The notes beneath the pieces are model-generated. The model was given only the letters and a program-made list of their open reading frames with translations. It ran no database searches and was not told the DNA's origin. Source: Kitasatospora sp. GAS204B (lineage in GTDB: Bacteria; Actinomycetota; Actinomycetes; Streptomycetales; Streptomycetaceae). Taken from it: 64,000 nt of DNA. The stretch covers positions 62,001-126,000 of the forward strand of contig NZ_JARZAG010000022.1 of assembly GCF_029892155.1 (NCBI RefSeq), read 5' to 3'. A program made the translations under genes and the position numbers. Below, one piece after another: positions 16,699 to 24,828 of the stretch (the first letter of the stretch is position 1; every line of letters begins with the position of its first letter).

Positions 16699-17475
16699 TC
16701 AGCCGGGGGTCGCGGCGAGGTCGGAGGTGACGGCGGCGAGCACCTGGTCCTGCGACTCGCCGGTGAGGAAGAAGTGCCCGCCGGAGAACATCCGCACCGA
16801 ACTGCCCGCACTGGTGGTGGCCGACCAGCGGTCCAGGTCGGCGGCCGCGACGGTGTCGTCCAGCCCGGCCAGGACCGAGACCGGTATGTTCAGCGCCGGG
16901 CCGGTCGGCGGCTCGGCGTGGTAGCCCGCGCAGATCGCGAAGTCGGCGCGCAGCGTCGGCAGGATGAGTTCCAGCAGATCGGGCTGGGTCAGCACCTCCT
17001 CAGGGGTGCCGCCCATCTCGCGCAGGTCCTCGACCAGTTCGTCGTCCGACCAGGCCTCCCGGCCCGGCTTGCGCGAGCTCGAGCCCGGCCCCGGGCAACC
17101 GCTCACCAGCAGGCGACCCGGCAGGCGGTCACCGTGCTCGGCCACCGCCCGGGTGACGCCGTAGGCGAGCATCGCGCCCATGCTGTGGCCGAAGAACGCG
17201 TACGGCCGGTCCAGCCGGGGCCGCAACACCGCGTGCGTCTGCGCGACGGCCTCCCGGTAGTCGGTCAGGCAGGGCTCGCCCAGCCGCCCCTCGCGGCCCG
17301 GCAGCTGGACGGCGAGCAGTTCGACGTCCGCCGGCAGCAGCTTGGCCCAGCTGCGGTACAGGTACGCCCCGGCCCCGGCCGGGTGGAAGCAGATCAGCCG
17401 GAGGCGGGCCTGCGGGCGCGGGGCCAGCGGGCGGATCCACGCGTCGGCGGAGGAGGAGATGGGCTGCAGTGACAT
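16699..17475 (-). CDS. Type II thioesterase (external, NRPS/PKS editing)
   Basis: 258 residues, alpha/beta hydrolase. Such enzymes clear misprimed carrier proteins in non-ribosomal peptide or polyketide assembly. Seen: LICFHPAGAGAYLYRSW near residue 27 (oxyanion region), QLPGREGRLGEP, FFGHSMGAMLAYG near residue 93 with the nucleophile Ser in GHSMG, LAGLDD for the Asp, and SGGHFFL near residue 233 with the catalytic His. All triad residues are present. It reads in the same direction as mbtH and the NRPS tail upstream, separated from mbtH by a MITE and a stem-loop, so it looks like the last gene of a lost NRPS operon. Confidence 0.93.
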   Translation of the reverse strand: MSLQPISSSADAWIRPLAPRPQARLRLICFHPAGAGAYLYRSWAKLLPADVELLAVQLPGREGRLGEPCLTDYREAVAQTHAVLRPRLDRPYAFFGHSMGAMLAYGVTRAVAEHGDRLPGRLLVSGCPGPGSSSRKPGREAWSDDELVEDLREMGGTPEEVLTQPDLLELILPTLRADFAICAGYHAEPPTGPALNIPVSVLAGLDDTVAAADLDRWSATTSAGSSVRMFSGGHFFLTGESQDQVLAAVTSDLAATPG

Positions 17476-17512
17476 GGCGGAAGCCTTTCAGGTATCGGCG
17501 TGCGTAGGCAAA

Positions 17513-17541
17513 GGGCCCGGGCCGATGATCGGCCCGGGCCC
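17513..17541 (-). terminator. GC-rich stem-loop before the thioesterase gene
   Basis: Near-perfect palindrome gggcccgggccgat-g-atcggcccgggccc (14-bp arms in full, about 12 bp with a workable loop). It is 38 bases upstream of the thioesterase start on the minus strand, so it may end the mbtH transcript or attenuate the thioesterase. Confidence 0.55.
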
Positions 17542-17549
17542 CGCCCGTC

Positions 17550-17563
17550 GGAAAGCGCTTGCC
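17550..17563. promoter_or_regulatory. LacI-operator-like motif ggaaagcgcttgcc
   Basis: Same 14-mer (reverse complement) as at 58361. The central AAGCGCTT is typical of LacI-family operators. It lies between mbtH and the thioesterase gene. Confidence 0.35.
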
Positions 17564-17576
17564 CGCCCTCGATCGA

Positions 17577-17744
17577 CTAGGGCCTGTACGGCGGATCTTT
17601 TCGGATGAGCCCGCGGCGTTGGGCGCCCGGCTGGGCGTGCGCCCGAGTCGTCCTCGTACTGGACGTACTTGGGCGATTCGGGCGTGCGTCCAGCCGGGAT
17701 GCCCGGCGTCGCGGGCCCGGAAAGATCCGCCGTACAGGCCCTAG
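17577..17744. mobile_element. Fold-back MITE, about 168 bp, CTAG-flanked
   Basis: Terminal inverted repeats of 28 bases (17577-17604 and 17717-17744; left end ctagggcctgtacggcgg) match at 27 positions. The interior also pairs along most of its length, so the whole element can fold into one long hairpin. Both ends carry CTAG, which may be a target duplication. There is no transposase gene; ends of this kind resemble IS5-like elements of Streptomyces, but that is from memory. The right end supplies the TAG stop codon of mbtH. A related shorter element is at 54039-54118. Confidence 0.75.
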
Positions 17745-17956
17745 TTCGACTCGGCCATCGCGCGGATCAGGCTGGCCGGGCGCATGTCCGTCCAGTTGGC
17801 CTCCACGTGGTCGAGGCAGGCCTGGCGGCTGTCCGGGCCGTGCGCGGCGGTCCAGCCGGCCGGCACCTCGGCGAAGGCGGGCCAGAGCGAGTGCTGGTTC
17901 TCCTCGTTCACCAGCACCAGGTAGCTGCCGTCAGCGTCCTCGAACGGGTTCGCCAT
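17741..17956 (-). CDS. MbtH-like protein
   Basis: 71 residues, the standard size. MbtH proteins bind and activate adenylation domains of non-ribosomal peptide synthetases. The signature is clear: NPFEDADGSYLVLVN at residues 3-17, NQHSLWPAF, VPAGW, a CLDHVEANWTDMRP block near residue 47 with the three conserved tryptophans. Its stop codon is the TAG contributed by the MITE end, apparently because the target site kept the original stop. It lies 51 bases downstream of an NRPS thioesterase-domain remnant, so its native partner is gone. It could still serve the A domain at 46.5 kb in trans. Confidence 0.95.
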   Translation of the reverse strand: MANPFEDADGSYLVLVNEENQHSLWPAFAEVPAGWTAAHGPDSRQACLDHVEANWTDMRPASLIRAMAESN

Positions 17957-18007
17957 GGTCTTCGTTTCCTCTCTGTACTTCTGAACTTCTGAGCTTCTGA
18001 ACAGCGG

Positions 18008-18250
18008 TCAAGGGTGGTCGTGCTCGGTCGTGCTCACACCCAGGGCGGAGGGTAGCGTCATGTCATCATGGGTGCAGTCGACCCCGGTGACCCGCAACTC
18101 GCCGGTGCGGTGCTCGCGCCACACTTCGGCGGCAGGTGCACAGTCGGACCGACCATGATCGGCGCGGAAGAACAGCAGATCGCCGCCGCATGACCGCAGG
18201 GTGAACTTGTCTCGCTGAGGCCTCTGGTTTGGTCCCCGGCGCGTCTGCAC
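18008..18250 (-). pseudogene. NRPS C-terminal thioesterase-domain remnant
   Basis: An 80-residue frame whose last 55 residues read like the very end of an NRPS thioesterase domain: LLFFRADHGRSD, then AEVWREHRTGELRV and DCTHDDMTLPSALG, including the catalytic-His segment. The upstream 25 residues have no resemblance and there is no ribosome site, so it is the 3' tail of a large deleted NRPS gene. The order remnant-mbtH-thioesterase on one strand matches usual NRPS operons. The rest of 17957-18468 holds a short ttctgaac repeat (17975-18001) and presumably the promoter of the acetyltransferase gene. Confidence 0.6.
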
Positions 18251-18468
18251 GACCTCCCTGACACGCCCTCATTCCCGCTCGACCGTATAGAGAGTGCCGT
18301 GCTGCCCTGCGTACAGTGGCCTGCGGGCCCTGCTGTGCGGGCCGTATCGGAGATCGGAGCTGGGGGGCTCTGGATGATGCAGAAGAGAGCCAGTCGCGAG
18401 TGGCGGGGGCTCTCGCAGGCAGGGATCCGCGACCATCGACGCACAACACAAACCTTGGAGAGGCGTTC

Positions 18469-19479
18469 GTGAGCTTCCAGATCAGGCCGTTCGACACGGA
18501 GACGGCTTCCGACCGTGAACTCTCCGAATACCATCTCGCACGGGCCGCAGCCTGGCAGCTCGAATTCCCCGAAGATCCACCGGTCACCTACGAGGCCGCG
18601 GTCGGTCGGCTGCGCACGCCGTGGCCGAGCGATGGGGAGTGCCGGTACTGGGCCGGCTATGTGGATGGTGTCCTGGTCGGGCTGGGCAAGCTCTCGTTGG
18701 CGGGCGCCGAGAACAGCGGGATCGCGCAGACCGAGGTGACGGTACATCCCGACTTCCGGCGTCAGGGGATAGGCACCGAACTGCTGCGGGCACTCATGCT
18801 CGCGGTGCGGGAGACGGGGCGGCCGACGGTGAACGGCAGCGCGCTGAAGGCTGGTTCCTCCGGCGCCGCGTGGGCGGAGCGCCTCGGCTTTCGGGTGGTG
18901 AACCGCACGGTGATCCAGGAACTTGTCATCAATCAGACGAAGCCGGAACTCTGGGACGTGCCGGTTCCCGACGGCTACCGCCTGACCGGCTGGGTCGGTT
19001 CGATTCCGGAGGAGCTGATCGCGTCGTACGCGGTCGCCAGGCAGGCGGTGCAGGACGCGCCGCTGGGCGAGTCCAGTATCCGGCTCCCCCGTTGGGACCC
19101 GGCTCGGATCCGCAGGGAGGAGCGGGAGTTGGCCGAGCAGGGTGCCGAGGAGCGGGTGGTGGTCGCGATCCAGCAGGCGACCGGCGAGGTCGTCGGGGTC
19201 AGCGGGATCCTCACCTACGCCTACCGTCCGGAGAGCTCCTTCGTGAACGACACCTCCGTGGTGGCGACACACCGCGGGAACGGCCTCGGTCGGGCGATGA
19301 AGGCGGCGATGATGCGCCAACTCATCGTCGAGCGACCGCAGGTGCGGCGGGTCGTGACGAGCACCAACGCGGACAACGTCCACATGATCGCGGTGAACGA
19401 GTCGATCGGGTACCAGATCCTCCGCCGTCTGATCTGGGTGGAGGCGACCCCGGACGTGCTGACCGAGGCACTGCGCTGA
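18469..19479 (+). CDS. Tandem GNAT-domain acetyltransferase
   Basis: 336 residues from the GTG at 18469, preceded by TTGGAGAGG. Two GNAT domains: the first at residues 1-150 has VHPDFRRQGIGTELL near residue 90, the acetyl-CoA pyrophosphate loop (R-x-x-G-x-G), the second has VATHRGNGLGRAMK near residue 265 and TSTNADNVHMIAVNESIGY near 297. Such double GNAT proteins acetylate small molecules or amines; substrates are rarely known. It is monocistronic and ends in a strong bidirectional terminator. Confidence 0.88.
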   Translation: MSFQIRPFDTETASDRELSEYHLARAAAWQLEFPEDPPVTYEAAVGRLRTPWPSDGECRYWAGYVDGVLVGLGKLSLAGAENSGIAQTEVTVHPDFRRQGIGTELLRALMLAVRETGRPTVNGSALKAGSSGAAWAERLGFRVVNRTVIQELVINQTKPELWDVPVPDGYRLTGWVGSIPEELIASYAVARQAVQDAPLGESSIRLPRWDPARIRREERELAEQGAEERVVVAIQQATGEVVGVSGILTYAYRPESSFVNDTSVVATHRGNGLGRAMKAAMMRQLIVERPQVRRVVTSTNADNVHMIAVNESIGYQILRRLIWVEATPDVLTEALR

Positions 19480-19488
19480 CCGAACGTC

Positions 19489-19530
19489 CGTCCTGACGGC
19501 CGGCATCCAGCCCTGCGGGCCGTCAGGACG
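19489..19530. terminator. Bidirectional terminator hairpin
   Basis: Perfect 13-bp arms (cgtcctgacggcc at 19489-19501 and its complement at 19518-19530) with a 16-base loop, between convergent acetyltransferase and phosphoesterase genes. Confidence 0.75.
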
Positions 19531-19572
19531 TTGCATGCGCAGGCACGTGAAGCACGGCGTTACGGCACTCAT

Positions 19573-19587
19573 CTGACGGAACGTCAG
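19573..19587. repeat. Palindrome ctgacg-gaa-cgtcag at the phosphoesterase stop
   Basis: Contains the stop codon of the minus-strand phosphoesterase gene. Second member of the TGACGnnnCGTCA group in this window. Confidence 0.5.
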
Positions 19588-20429
19588 GAGCGTTCTCCCG
19601 GACCGGAGTCCGGGAAGACCCGGCGCGGTCCCTGCGGCCCGCCGCGCGGCCGCCACTCGCGCGGGTAGCCCACCGAGACCTCCTCGAAGCGGATGTCGTC
19701 GATCCGCAGGGTCCGGGGGATGTGCAGGTGCCCGTAGACCGCGACCGCCGCGCGGTACTTGCGGTGCCAGTCGGCGGTGCGCTCGGTGCCGCACCACTGC
19801 GCGAACTCCGGGTAGCGCAGCACCAGCGTGGGCTCGCGGCGCAGCGGGAAGTGGCTGACCAACACCGTAGGCAGCGCGGGGTCGAGTTCGGCCAGCCGTC
19901 GCTCGGTCACCGCGATCCGTGCGTCGCACCACTCCTCCCGGCTCGCGTACGGGTCGGGGTGCAGCAGTTTCTCGTCGGTGCAGACGATCCCGGTCTCGTG
20001 GGCGTAGGCCAGCCCCTCCTCCTTGGTGTGCGTACCCGGCGGCCGGAAGGTGTAGTCGTACAGCACGAAGAGCGGCACCACGCTGACCGGTCCGCCCGCG
20101 CCGCGCCAGACCGGATACGGGTCCTCCGGCGTCTGGACGTCCAGGCTCCGGCAGCGCTCGACCAGCGCCAGGTACCGGGCCTCGCCGCGCAGTTGGACCG
20201 GGTCGTCGGGCGGGGTCCACAGTTCGTGGTTGCCCGGCGCCCAGATCACCGCGGCGTAGCGCTCGCGCAGGCTCCGCAGGGCCCACTCGATGTCGCTGAA
20301 CCGCTCGCCGACATCGCCGGCCACGATCAGCCAGTCCTGTGCCGATGTGGGCCGGAGCTGCTCGACGAACTCGCGGTTCTCCCGGTAGCCGACGTGCAGG
20401 TCACTGATCGCGAACAAGGTGCCGGTCAA
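19584..20429 (-). CDS. Calcineurin-like metallophosphoesterase
   Basis: 281 residues. Metal-binding motifs of the superfamily are all visible: SDLHVGY (DxH) at residues 9-15, GDVGERF (GDxx) near residue 39, GNHELW (GNHE) near residue 66, VSHFPL, and GHLHIP (GHxH) near residue 232. It should hydrolyse a phosphomonoester or diester with a dinuclear metal centre; the substrate is unknown. The start is a TTG at 20429 with AAGGAGG nine bases upstream, overlapping the stop of an ABC ATPase remnant, so it was probably once translated downstream of that gene. Confidence 0.9.
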   Translation of the reverse strand: MTGTLFAISDLHVGYRENREFVEQLRPTSAQDWLIVAGDVGERFSDIEWALRSLRERYAAVIWAPGNHELWTPPDDPVQLRGEARYLALVERCRSLDVQTPEDPYPVWRGAGGPVSVVPLFVLYDYTFRPPGTHTKEEGLAYAHETGIVCTDEKLLHPDPYASREEWCDARIAVTERRLAELDPALPTVLVSHFPLRREPTLVLRYPEFAQWCGTERTADWHRKYRAAVAVYGHLHIPRTLRIDDIRFEEVSVGYPREWRPRGGPQGPRRVFPDSGPGERS

Positions 20430-20575
20430 GCCGTTGCCTCCTTCAACACGGCCGGCTGTGCACCCGCAGGGAGCGCGGCGAGCAGCCGGCGGGTGTACGG
20501 CGCCGCCGGAGCGGTGAAGACCTCCACCGCCGGGCCGCTCTCCACGACCCGCCCATTCTCCATGACCGCCGCCGG
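20426..20575 (-). pseudogene. ABC peptide-transporter ATPase, C-terminal remnant
   Basis: On the minus strand the sequence AVMENGRVVESGP followed by EVFTAPAAPYTRRLLAALP is the standard tail of oligopeptide/nickel-type (Opp/Dpp) ABC ATPases. The nucleotide-binding domain is absent: immediately upstream the resemblance stops and the frame is lost. About 48 residues remain, ending in a TGA that overlaps the phosphoesterase TTG start. A 19-20-base direct repeat (gccgcacgtca-accgtat type) lies just upstream at about 20638-20676, near the deletion edge. Confidence 0.6.
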
Positions 20576-20692
20576 TCGCTCAGGTGATCCACGCCGCCCA
20601 AGCCGTGCGAGTCGAGGAGCAGCGCACGTCGGCCGCCGCGCCGCACGTCATACCGTATGCCGCACGTCACGCCGTATACCGGGCCGACAGGT

Positions 20693-21544
20693 TCAGAAGC
20701 GGGTGCGATCCGCGCTACGCGGGTCGGCGACGCGACGAGCTTCGTAGATCTGGCCGGCGCGGGCCAACTCGCGCCAAGGGCCTGCCTTGTTCAACGCGAC
20801 GTCGAGGCTCGGGTCGGTCCGGTCGAGGTCCACGCAGACCATTGCCGTCGTGCCGTCGGCTGGGCAGCGGTCCAGCCAGGAGCCGTGCGGGCCGATCACG
20901 CCTGCGGCCATGGCGGCGCTGCACTGTGCCGGGACGGAGGCGCTGATCCAGAAGGTCTGGGAGGCCGCGTGCCCGCGTGCCAGCACGTCGAACACCGGGT
21001 CTTCGGAAAAGGAGGAGAACAGGACGCAGTCGACGCCCAGTTCGCGGTACTCGATGAAGAGCTCTGGGAAGTTGACCTCGATACACAGGGTGCAACCGAA
21101 CCGGAAGCCGTCGATGTCGAAGGTCAACGGCGCGAACCCGGGTGAGTACCAGCCGGTGATCTCCGTGTGGGAGCACCGGCGCTTGTCGTAGCGGCCGATC
21201 AACCGGCCCTCGTCGGAGATCACGTACAAGCTGTTGTGGGGCCGATTGGGCGGGGTCAACCGGTGGCCGGCGCCCACCACGACCCAGAGCCCGAGGTCGG
21301 CGGCCAGCTCGGCGGTGAGCTCCAGTTGGTCCCGCACCGACTCCCAGTCGATGCGCCAACCCGCCAGTGCCTCTTCGGCCTCGGCGCCCGAGGGATAGCC
21401 CGAGATCGCTCCCTCCGGGAAGTGCACGAGTCGGGCACCCGCGTCCCGCGCCTGCCCCATCAGTTCACGAACCGCCTCCCCGTTGGCCGACGGGTCACAG
21501 GTGACCGGGGTCTGAGCGACTGCTATCCGAATGCGGTCTGCCAC
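20693..21544 (-). CDS. Carbon-nitrogen hydrolase (nitrilase superfamily)
   Basis: About 283 residues from a GTG at 21544. The Glu-Lys-Cys triad is visible: FPEG (Glu) near residue 45, YDKRR (Lys) near residue 120, and FGCTLCIEVNFPE (Cys) near residue 153. The family hydrolyses amides or nitriles, or transfers the acyl group; the substrate is not evident. An in-frame ATG at 21589 would add 15 residues and overlap the divergent promoter. It is divergent from an Asp/Glu racemase-like gene with a short shared promoter region. Confidence 0.87.
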   Translation of the reverse strand: MADRIRIAVAQTPVTCDPSANGEAVRELMGQARDAGARLVHFPEGAISGYPSGAEAEEALAGWRIDWESVRDQLELTAELAADLGLWVVVGAGHRLTPPNRPHNSLYVISDEGRLIGRYDKRRCSHTEITGWYSPGFAPLTFDIDGFRFGCTLCIEVNFPELFIEYRELGVDCVLFSSFSEDPVFDVLARGHAASQTFWISASVPAQCSAAMAAGVIGPHGSWLDRCPADGTTAMVCVDLDRTDPSLDVALNKAGPWRELARAGQIYEARRVADPRSADRTRF

Positions 21545-21615
21545 ACCGACCTTTGTACCCGATCGTCGGTGGAAAGGAGGAGCTCGCACGCCTGGACTAC
21601 GGCATCATCGGCACC

Positions 21616-22242
21616 ATGGTCATCATCGGCTTCCTGCACACCTCCGACGTCCACCCGGCCACCTTCCGCGCCCTGGTGGTGGAACTCGCGCCGCAGGTGA
21701 CGGACCACCACCTGGTCGACGAGTCGCTGCTGGCCGACGCCCGCGCCGGGCGCCCGTACACGGAACGGCTGCGGGCGCGGCTCGGCGAGCTGGCCGAGGC
21801 GGGCGCCGAGGTGATCATCTGCACCTGCTCCACCATCGGCGGCACGGCGGAGGAGTTGGCGCCGAACGTGCTGCGGGTCGACCGCCCGATGGCCGAACAG
21901 GCCGCCCGGTACGGCCGGATCGGCGTGCTGCACGCCGTCGAATCCACCCTCGCCCCGACCCACGCCCTGCTCATCGAGGCGGGAGCCGACCCGGCCGGCG
22001 TGCTGCCCGTGACCTGTCCGGGGGCCTGGGACCTGTTCGAAGCGGGCGACCTGCCCGGCTACTACGCCGCCGTCGCCGAGCGGATCCGCGCGGCGGCCGG
22101 CTCTGTGGACGTGATCGTGCTGGCCCAGGCGTCGATGGCACCGGCGCTCGACCTGCTGGGCGAGGTGCCGATCCCAGTGCTCAGCAGCCCTCGGTCGGCG
22201 GTGCGGCGCGCGCTCGGGCTGCCTGAGGGCGGGTCGGCCTGA
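21616..22242 (+). CDS. Aspartate/glutamate racemase-family protein
   Basis: 208 residues from the ATG at 21616. The family uses two cysteines for racemisation. One is clear in ICTCSTIGGTAEEL near residue 72; the second site, which normally carries Cys around LAQASM near residue 177, reads Ala/Ser here, so it may not be a racemase. HTSDVHPATF opens the chain. Possible roles are hydantoin racemase, maleate isomerase or an unassigned isomerase. Divergent from the nitrilase-family gene, which may be functionally linked. Confidence 0.75.
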   Translation: MVIIGFLHTSDVHPATFRALVVELAPQVTDHHLVDESLLADARAGRPYTERLRARLGELAEAGAEVIICTCSTIGGTAEELAPNVLRVDRPMAEQAARYGRIGVLHAVESTLAPTHALLIEAGADPAGVLPVTCPGAWDLFEAGDLPGYYAAVAERIRAAAGSVDVIVLAQASMAPALDLLGEVPIPVLSSPRSAVRRALGLPEGGSA

Positions 22243-22415
22243 GGGTGGGTCGGCCTGAGGGCGGGTCGGCTGCCGGGCGTCGGCGGACACCGTCTGACGG
22301 CGCGCCCGGTTCGGGTGGATGATCCCACCGACACGCCGAAGCCGCCGCTACCGTCGTCAGTGCCCTGTCGTTCGTTGTCGGATATTCGGACATGACGTGC
22401 TGAGGAGAACCGCCC

Positions 22416-22730
22416 ATGGAGTTCCTGGTCGACATGGTGACCACCGTTCCGGAGGGCACCTCCGAGGAGGCTGTGGCGGAGATCCGGGCCCGGGAGGCAG
22501 CGCGATCACGGGAACTGGCAGCCCAGGGCAGCCTGCTGCGGCTGTGGCGCCCACCGCTCGCCCCGGGTGAGTGGCGGACCTGGGGCCTGTTCAGCGCGCC
22601 CGACGCGGAGCGGCTGGAGCAGTTGCTGGCGTCGATGCCGCTGCGGGTGTGGCGGCACGACACGGTGACAGCGCTTTCCCCGCACCCGAGCGACCCCGAG
22701 GCCGGATCAGCCGGAGCGGGAGAACGCTGA
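22416..22730 (+). CDS. Muconolactone isomerase-like small protein
   Basis: 104 residues. The opening MEFLVDMVTTVPEG and the pattern REAARSRELAAQGSLLRLW, GLFSAPDAERLEQLLASMPL match the ferredoxin-like fold of muconolactone delta-isomerase relatives. The catabolic neighbours of a true catechol pathway are absent, so it is probably a related enzyme of unknown role. Its stop overlaps the start of the SnoaL-like gene (TGATG), indicating a two-gene operon. Confidence 0.75.
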   Translation: MEFLVDMVTTVPEGTSEEAVAEIRAREAARSRELAAQGSLLRLWRPPLAPGEWRTWGLFSAPDAERLEQLLASMPLRVWRHDTVTALSPHPSDPEAGSAGAGER

Positions 22731-23122
22731 TGCCCACCACACCTGAGGACGAAGCGATCCTCGGCGACGTCCTCGACCGGTGGAAGACCGCCGTCGACGC
22801 GCACGAACCGCAGCGCGTCGCCCGCTGCTTCACCGAGGACGCGATCTTCCAGGGCCTGCACCCGTACGGCGTCGGGCGGCAGGGCGTCGCCGACTACTAC
22901 GCCGCCCAGCCCCTCGGCATGACGGTCACCTACCGGATCCTCGAAACCAGGCGCCCGGCCGACGGCCTCGTCCTCGGCTATCTGAGTGTCGAGTTCTCCT
23001 TCACCGACGTCACCACCGGCATGACTGACCAGCCCGCTCTGGACGTCTGGCTGAGCGTGCTGCTGACGCGCACGGCGGACGGCTGGCTGATCAGCCACTA
23101 CCAGGTCTCCCGGCTGGGGTAA
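22730..23122 (+). CDS. SnoaL/NTF2-like protein
   Basis: 130 residues with the NTF2-like cone fold pattern: helix DRWKTAVDAHEPQRVARCFTEDAIFQG (residues 15-41), GRQGVADYYAAQP, and the C-terminal strands VWLSVLLTRTADGWLISHYQVSRL. The fold covers cyclases, isomerases and dehydratases as well as non-enzymatic proteins, so function is open. Co-transcribed with the muconolactone isomerase-like gene. Confidence 0.8.
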   Translation: MPTTPEDEAILGDVLDRWKTAVDAHEPQRVARCFTEDAIFQGLHPYGVGRQGVADYYAAQPLGMTVTYRILETRRPADGLVLGYLSVEFSFTDVTTGMTDQPALDVWLSVLLTRTADGWLISHYQVSRLG

Positions 23123-23133
23123 GCGCTTTCCCC
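23116..23133. promoter_or_regulatory. Palindrome ggggtaagcgctttcccc at the SnoaL stop
   Basis: An 18-base palindrome with one mismatch, centred on AAGCGCTT. It contains the SnoaL stop TAA and lies between convergent genes, so it may work as a small terminator; the core also matches LacI-type operators. Confidence 0.4.
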
Positions 23134-23160
23134 ACCGCCACCGCCCGCGCCCGCACGGGG

Positions 23161-24192
23161 TCAGTCCCGCGGCATCACGTTCGCCAGCGGCTCGCCCTTG
23201 GCGAAGCGGGTCAGCTGAGCGGCGATCAGGCGGCGGGCACGGGGTAGGAAGGCGGAGGAACTGCCCCCGACGTGCGGGCTGATCAGGACGCCGGGCGCGT
23301 GCCAGAGCGGGTGGCCGGCGGGCAGCGGTTCGGGGTCGGTCACGTCCAGCGCAGCCCGCAGCCGCCCGGCGGTCAGCTCCGCGAGCAGCGCGTCCGTCAC
23401 CACGACGGGGCCGCGCGCGACGTTGACCAGCAGCGCGCCGTCCCGCAGTGCGCCGAGGAAAGCGCTGTCCACCAGGCCTTGAGTGGCGGGTGAGAGCGGC
23501 ACGGCCAGGATCACCACGTCCGCCTGGGGCAGCAGTTCCGGCAACTCGGCGAGCGCCCGCACCGGCCCGGCCGGCGTCGTACGCGCGCTGCGGGCCACCC
23601 GCAGCACCTCGCACTCGAAGGGCCGCAGCCGGGCCTCGATCGCCTCGCCGACCGAACCGTAGCCGACGATCAACACCGTCTTGTCCGCGAGCGCCGGGTA
23701 GAAGCCGGAGCGCCACTCCTCGGCGTCCTGGCCCCGGACGAAAGCCGGGATGTCGCGCAGCGCGGCCAGGGTGAGCGTCACCGCCAGCTCGGCGGTGCTC
23801 GCGTCGTGCACCCCACGGGCGTTGCAGAGCAGGGCACCGGCCGGCACGTGCGCGACGATGTCGTCCACTCCGGCGGTCTGCGTCTGCACCACCCGCAGCC
23901 GCTCCATCGCGGGCAGTAGCGGCAGCACCGTCCTGGTCCGCAGGTACGGGACGACCAGCAGCTCGACCCGCGCCAGCAACTCGCCCGGCGGCGGGCCCGG
24001 GTGACCGTCACACGCGACGCCGTCGAAGGTGTGCACCTCCAACCCGCTCGGCAGTCCCGGGATCTCCGCCGCCGGGTACGGCAGTAGCACCACGGGGTCG
24101 GACGGCAGGCCGGCGGGTTCAGTGCTCATCGGTGCCGCCGGCGTCATCGGTGTCCTGGGCGGCGTGGGCGGCGTGGGTGTCAAGGGCGTCAT
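23161..24192 (-). CDS. D-2-hydroxyacid dehydrogenase, NAD-binding
   Basis: About 343 residues. Rossmann motif VLIVGYGSVGEAIEARL (GxGxxG) near residue 172; catalytic residues follow the family order with VNVARGPVV containing the Arg near residue 262, DVTDPEPLP containing the Glu, and SPHVGG with the His near residue 309. It would oxidise or reduce a 2-hydroxy/2-keto acid. The N-terminus is uncertain: ATG at 24192 gives a Thr/Pro-rich leader, while ATG 24129 begins directly at STEPAGLP and is also plausible. It lies 12 bases or more downstream of the acetyltransferase gene on the same strand. Confidence 0.88.
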   Translation of the reverse strand: MTPLTPTPPTPPRTPMTPAAPMSTEPAGLPSDPVVLLPYPAAEIPGLPSGLEVHTFDGVACDGHPGPPPGELLARVELLVVPYLRTRTVLPLLPAMERLRVVQTQTAGVDDIVAHVPAGALLCNARGVHDASTAELAVTLTLAALRDIPAFVRGQDAEEWRSGFYPALADKTVLIVGYGSVGEAIEARLRPFECEVLRVARSARTTPAGPVRALAELPELLPQADVVILAVPLSPATQGLVDSAFLGALRDGALLVNVARGPVVVTDALLAELTAGRLRAALDVTDPEPLPAGHPLWHAPGVLISPHVGGSSSAFLPRARRLIAAQLTRFAKGEPLANVMPRD

Positions 24193-24203
24193 GGTCGGTG
24201 AAT

Positions 24204-24776
24204 CTACCCAGCCGCCGGGAGCGCGGCCCACTCCCGGTCCAACAGGGACATCCGGACGGAGTCGACCCACTCGCCCTCATGCAGCAGCGTCTCCCGCTCA
24301 ACCCCCTCGGAGACGAAACCGACCTTCTCGTACACTCGCCGGGCTCGCGGGTTGAACGCGTAGACGAAGAGCGAGATGCGGTGCAGTCCCAGCTGCTCGA
24401 AGCCGTGGCCGACGATCAGGCGGGTCGCCTCCGTCCCCAGGCCTCGGCCGCGCCCGGCAGGGCCGAGCAGGGTACGGAAGACGCAGCTGCGGTTGTGCGC
24501 GTCCCACTGGTTCAGCACCACCTCGCCCACCAGTTCGCCGGTGGCCCGGTCGACCACCGCCAGGTCGAGCCGGTCCGTGGCGTCGGCACGCGCGGCGTAG
24601 ATGGTGCGCAGCCGCTGCTCGTCGAAGCTGAGGTGGGCCCCGCCGGTACACCTGCGAACCTCGGGGTCGGCCAGGATCGCGGCCATCGGCAGCCCGTCGG
24701 CGGCGGTGAAGGGGCGCAGCAGCACACGCTCTCCGGTGAGTACCGGCTTGGTCGAGAAGTCGGGGATCGGCCGCAT
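24204..24776 (-). CDS. GNAT acetyltransferase (RimJ/RimL type)
   Basis: About 190 residues from ATG 24776 (in-frame ATGs at 24797 and 24818 are alternatives; none has a good ribosome site). The RimJ/RimL layout is clear: TGERVLLRPFTAADG near residue 15, LLGPAGRGRGLGTEATRLI near residue 106 (acetyl-CoA loop), LHRISLFVYAFNPRARRVYEKVGF near 135. It acetylates an amine, possibly an antibiotic, amino acid or protein N-terminus. A LacI-like motif lies 53 bases upstream. Operonic with the dehydrogenase downstream. Confidence 0.87.
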   Translation of the reverse strand: MRPIPDFSTKPVLTGERVLLRPFTAADGLPMAAILADPEVRRCTGGAHLSFDEQRLRTIYAARADATDRLDLAVVDRATGELVGEVVLNQWDAHNRSCVFRTLLGPAGRGRGLGTEATRLIVGHGFEQLGLHRISLFVYAFNPRARRVYEKVGFVSEGVERETLLHEGEWVDSVRMSLLDREWAALPAAG

Positions 24777-24828
24777 CGCCGCACCGTCGGTGATCATCTC
24801 GGGATTGTCGGCGATCATCTCGGAGGCA

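Noticed and set aside
16699..17956. MbtH and thioesterase as part of the 34-49 kb cluster
   Set aside because: They are 16 kb away on the opposite strand, next to an NRPS tail of their own and separated by many unrelated genes; functional cross-talk remains possible but not cluster membership.
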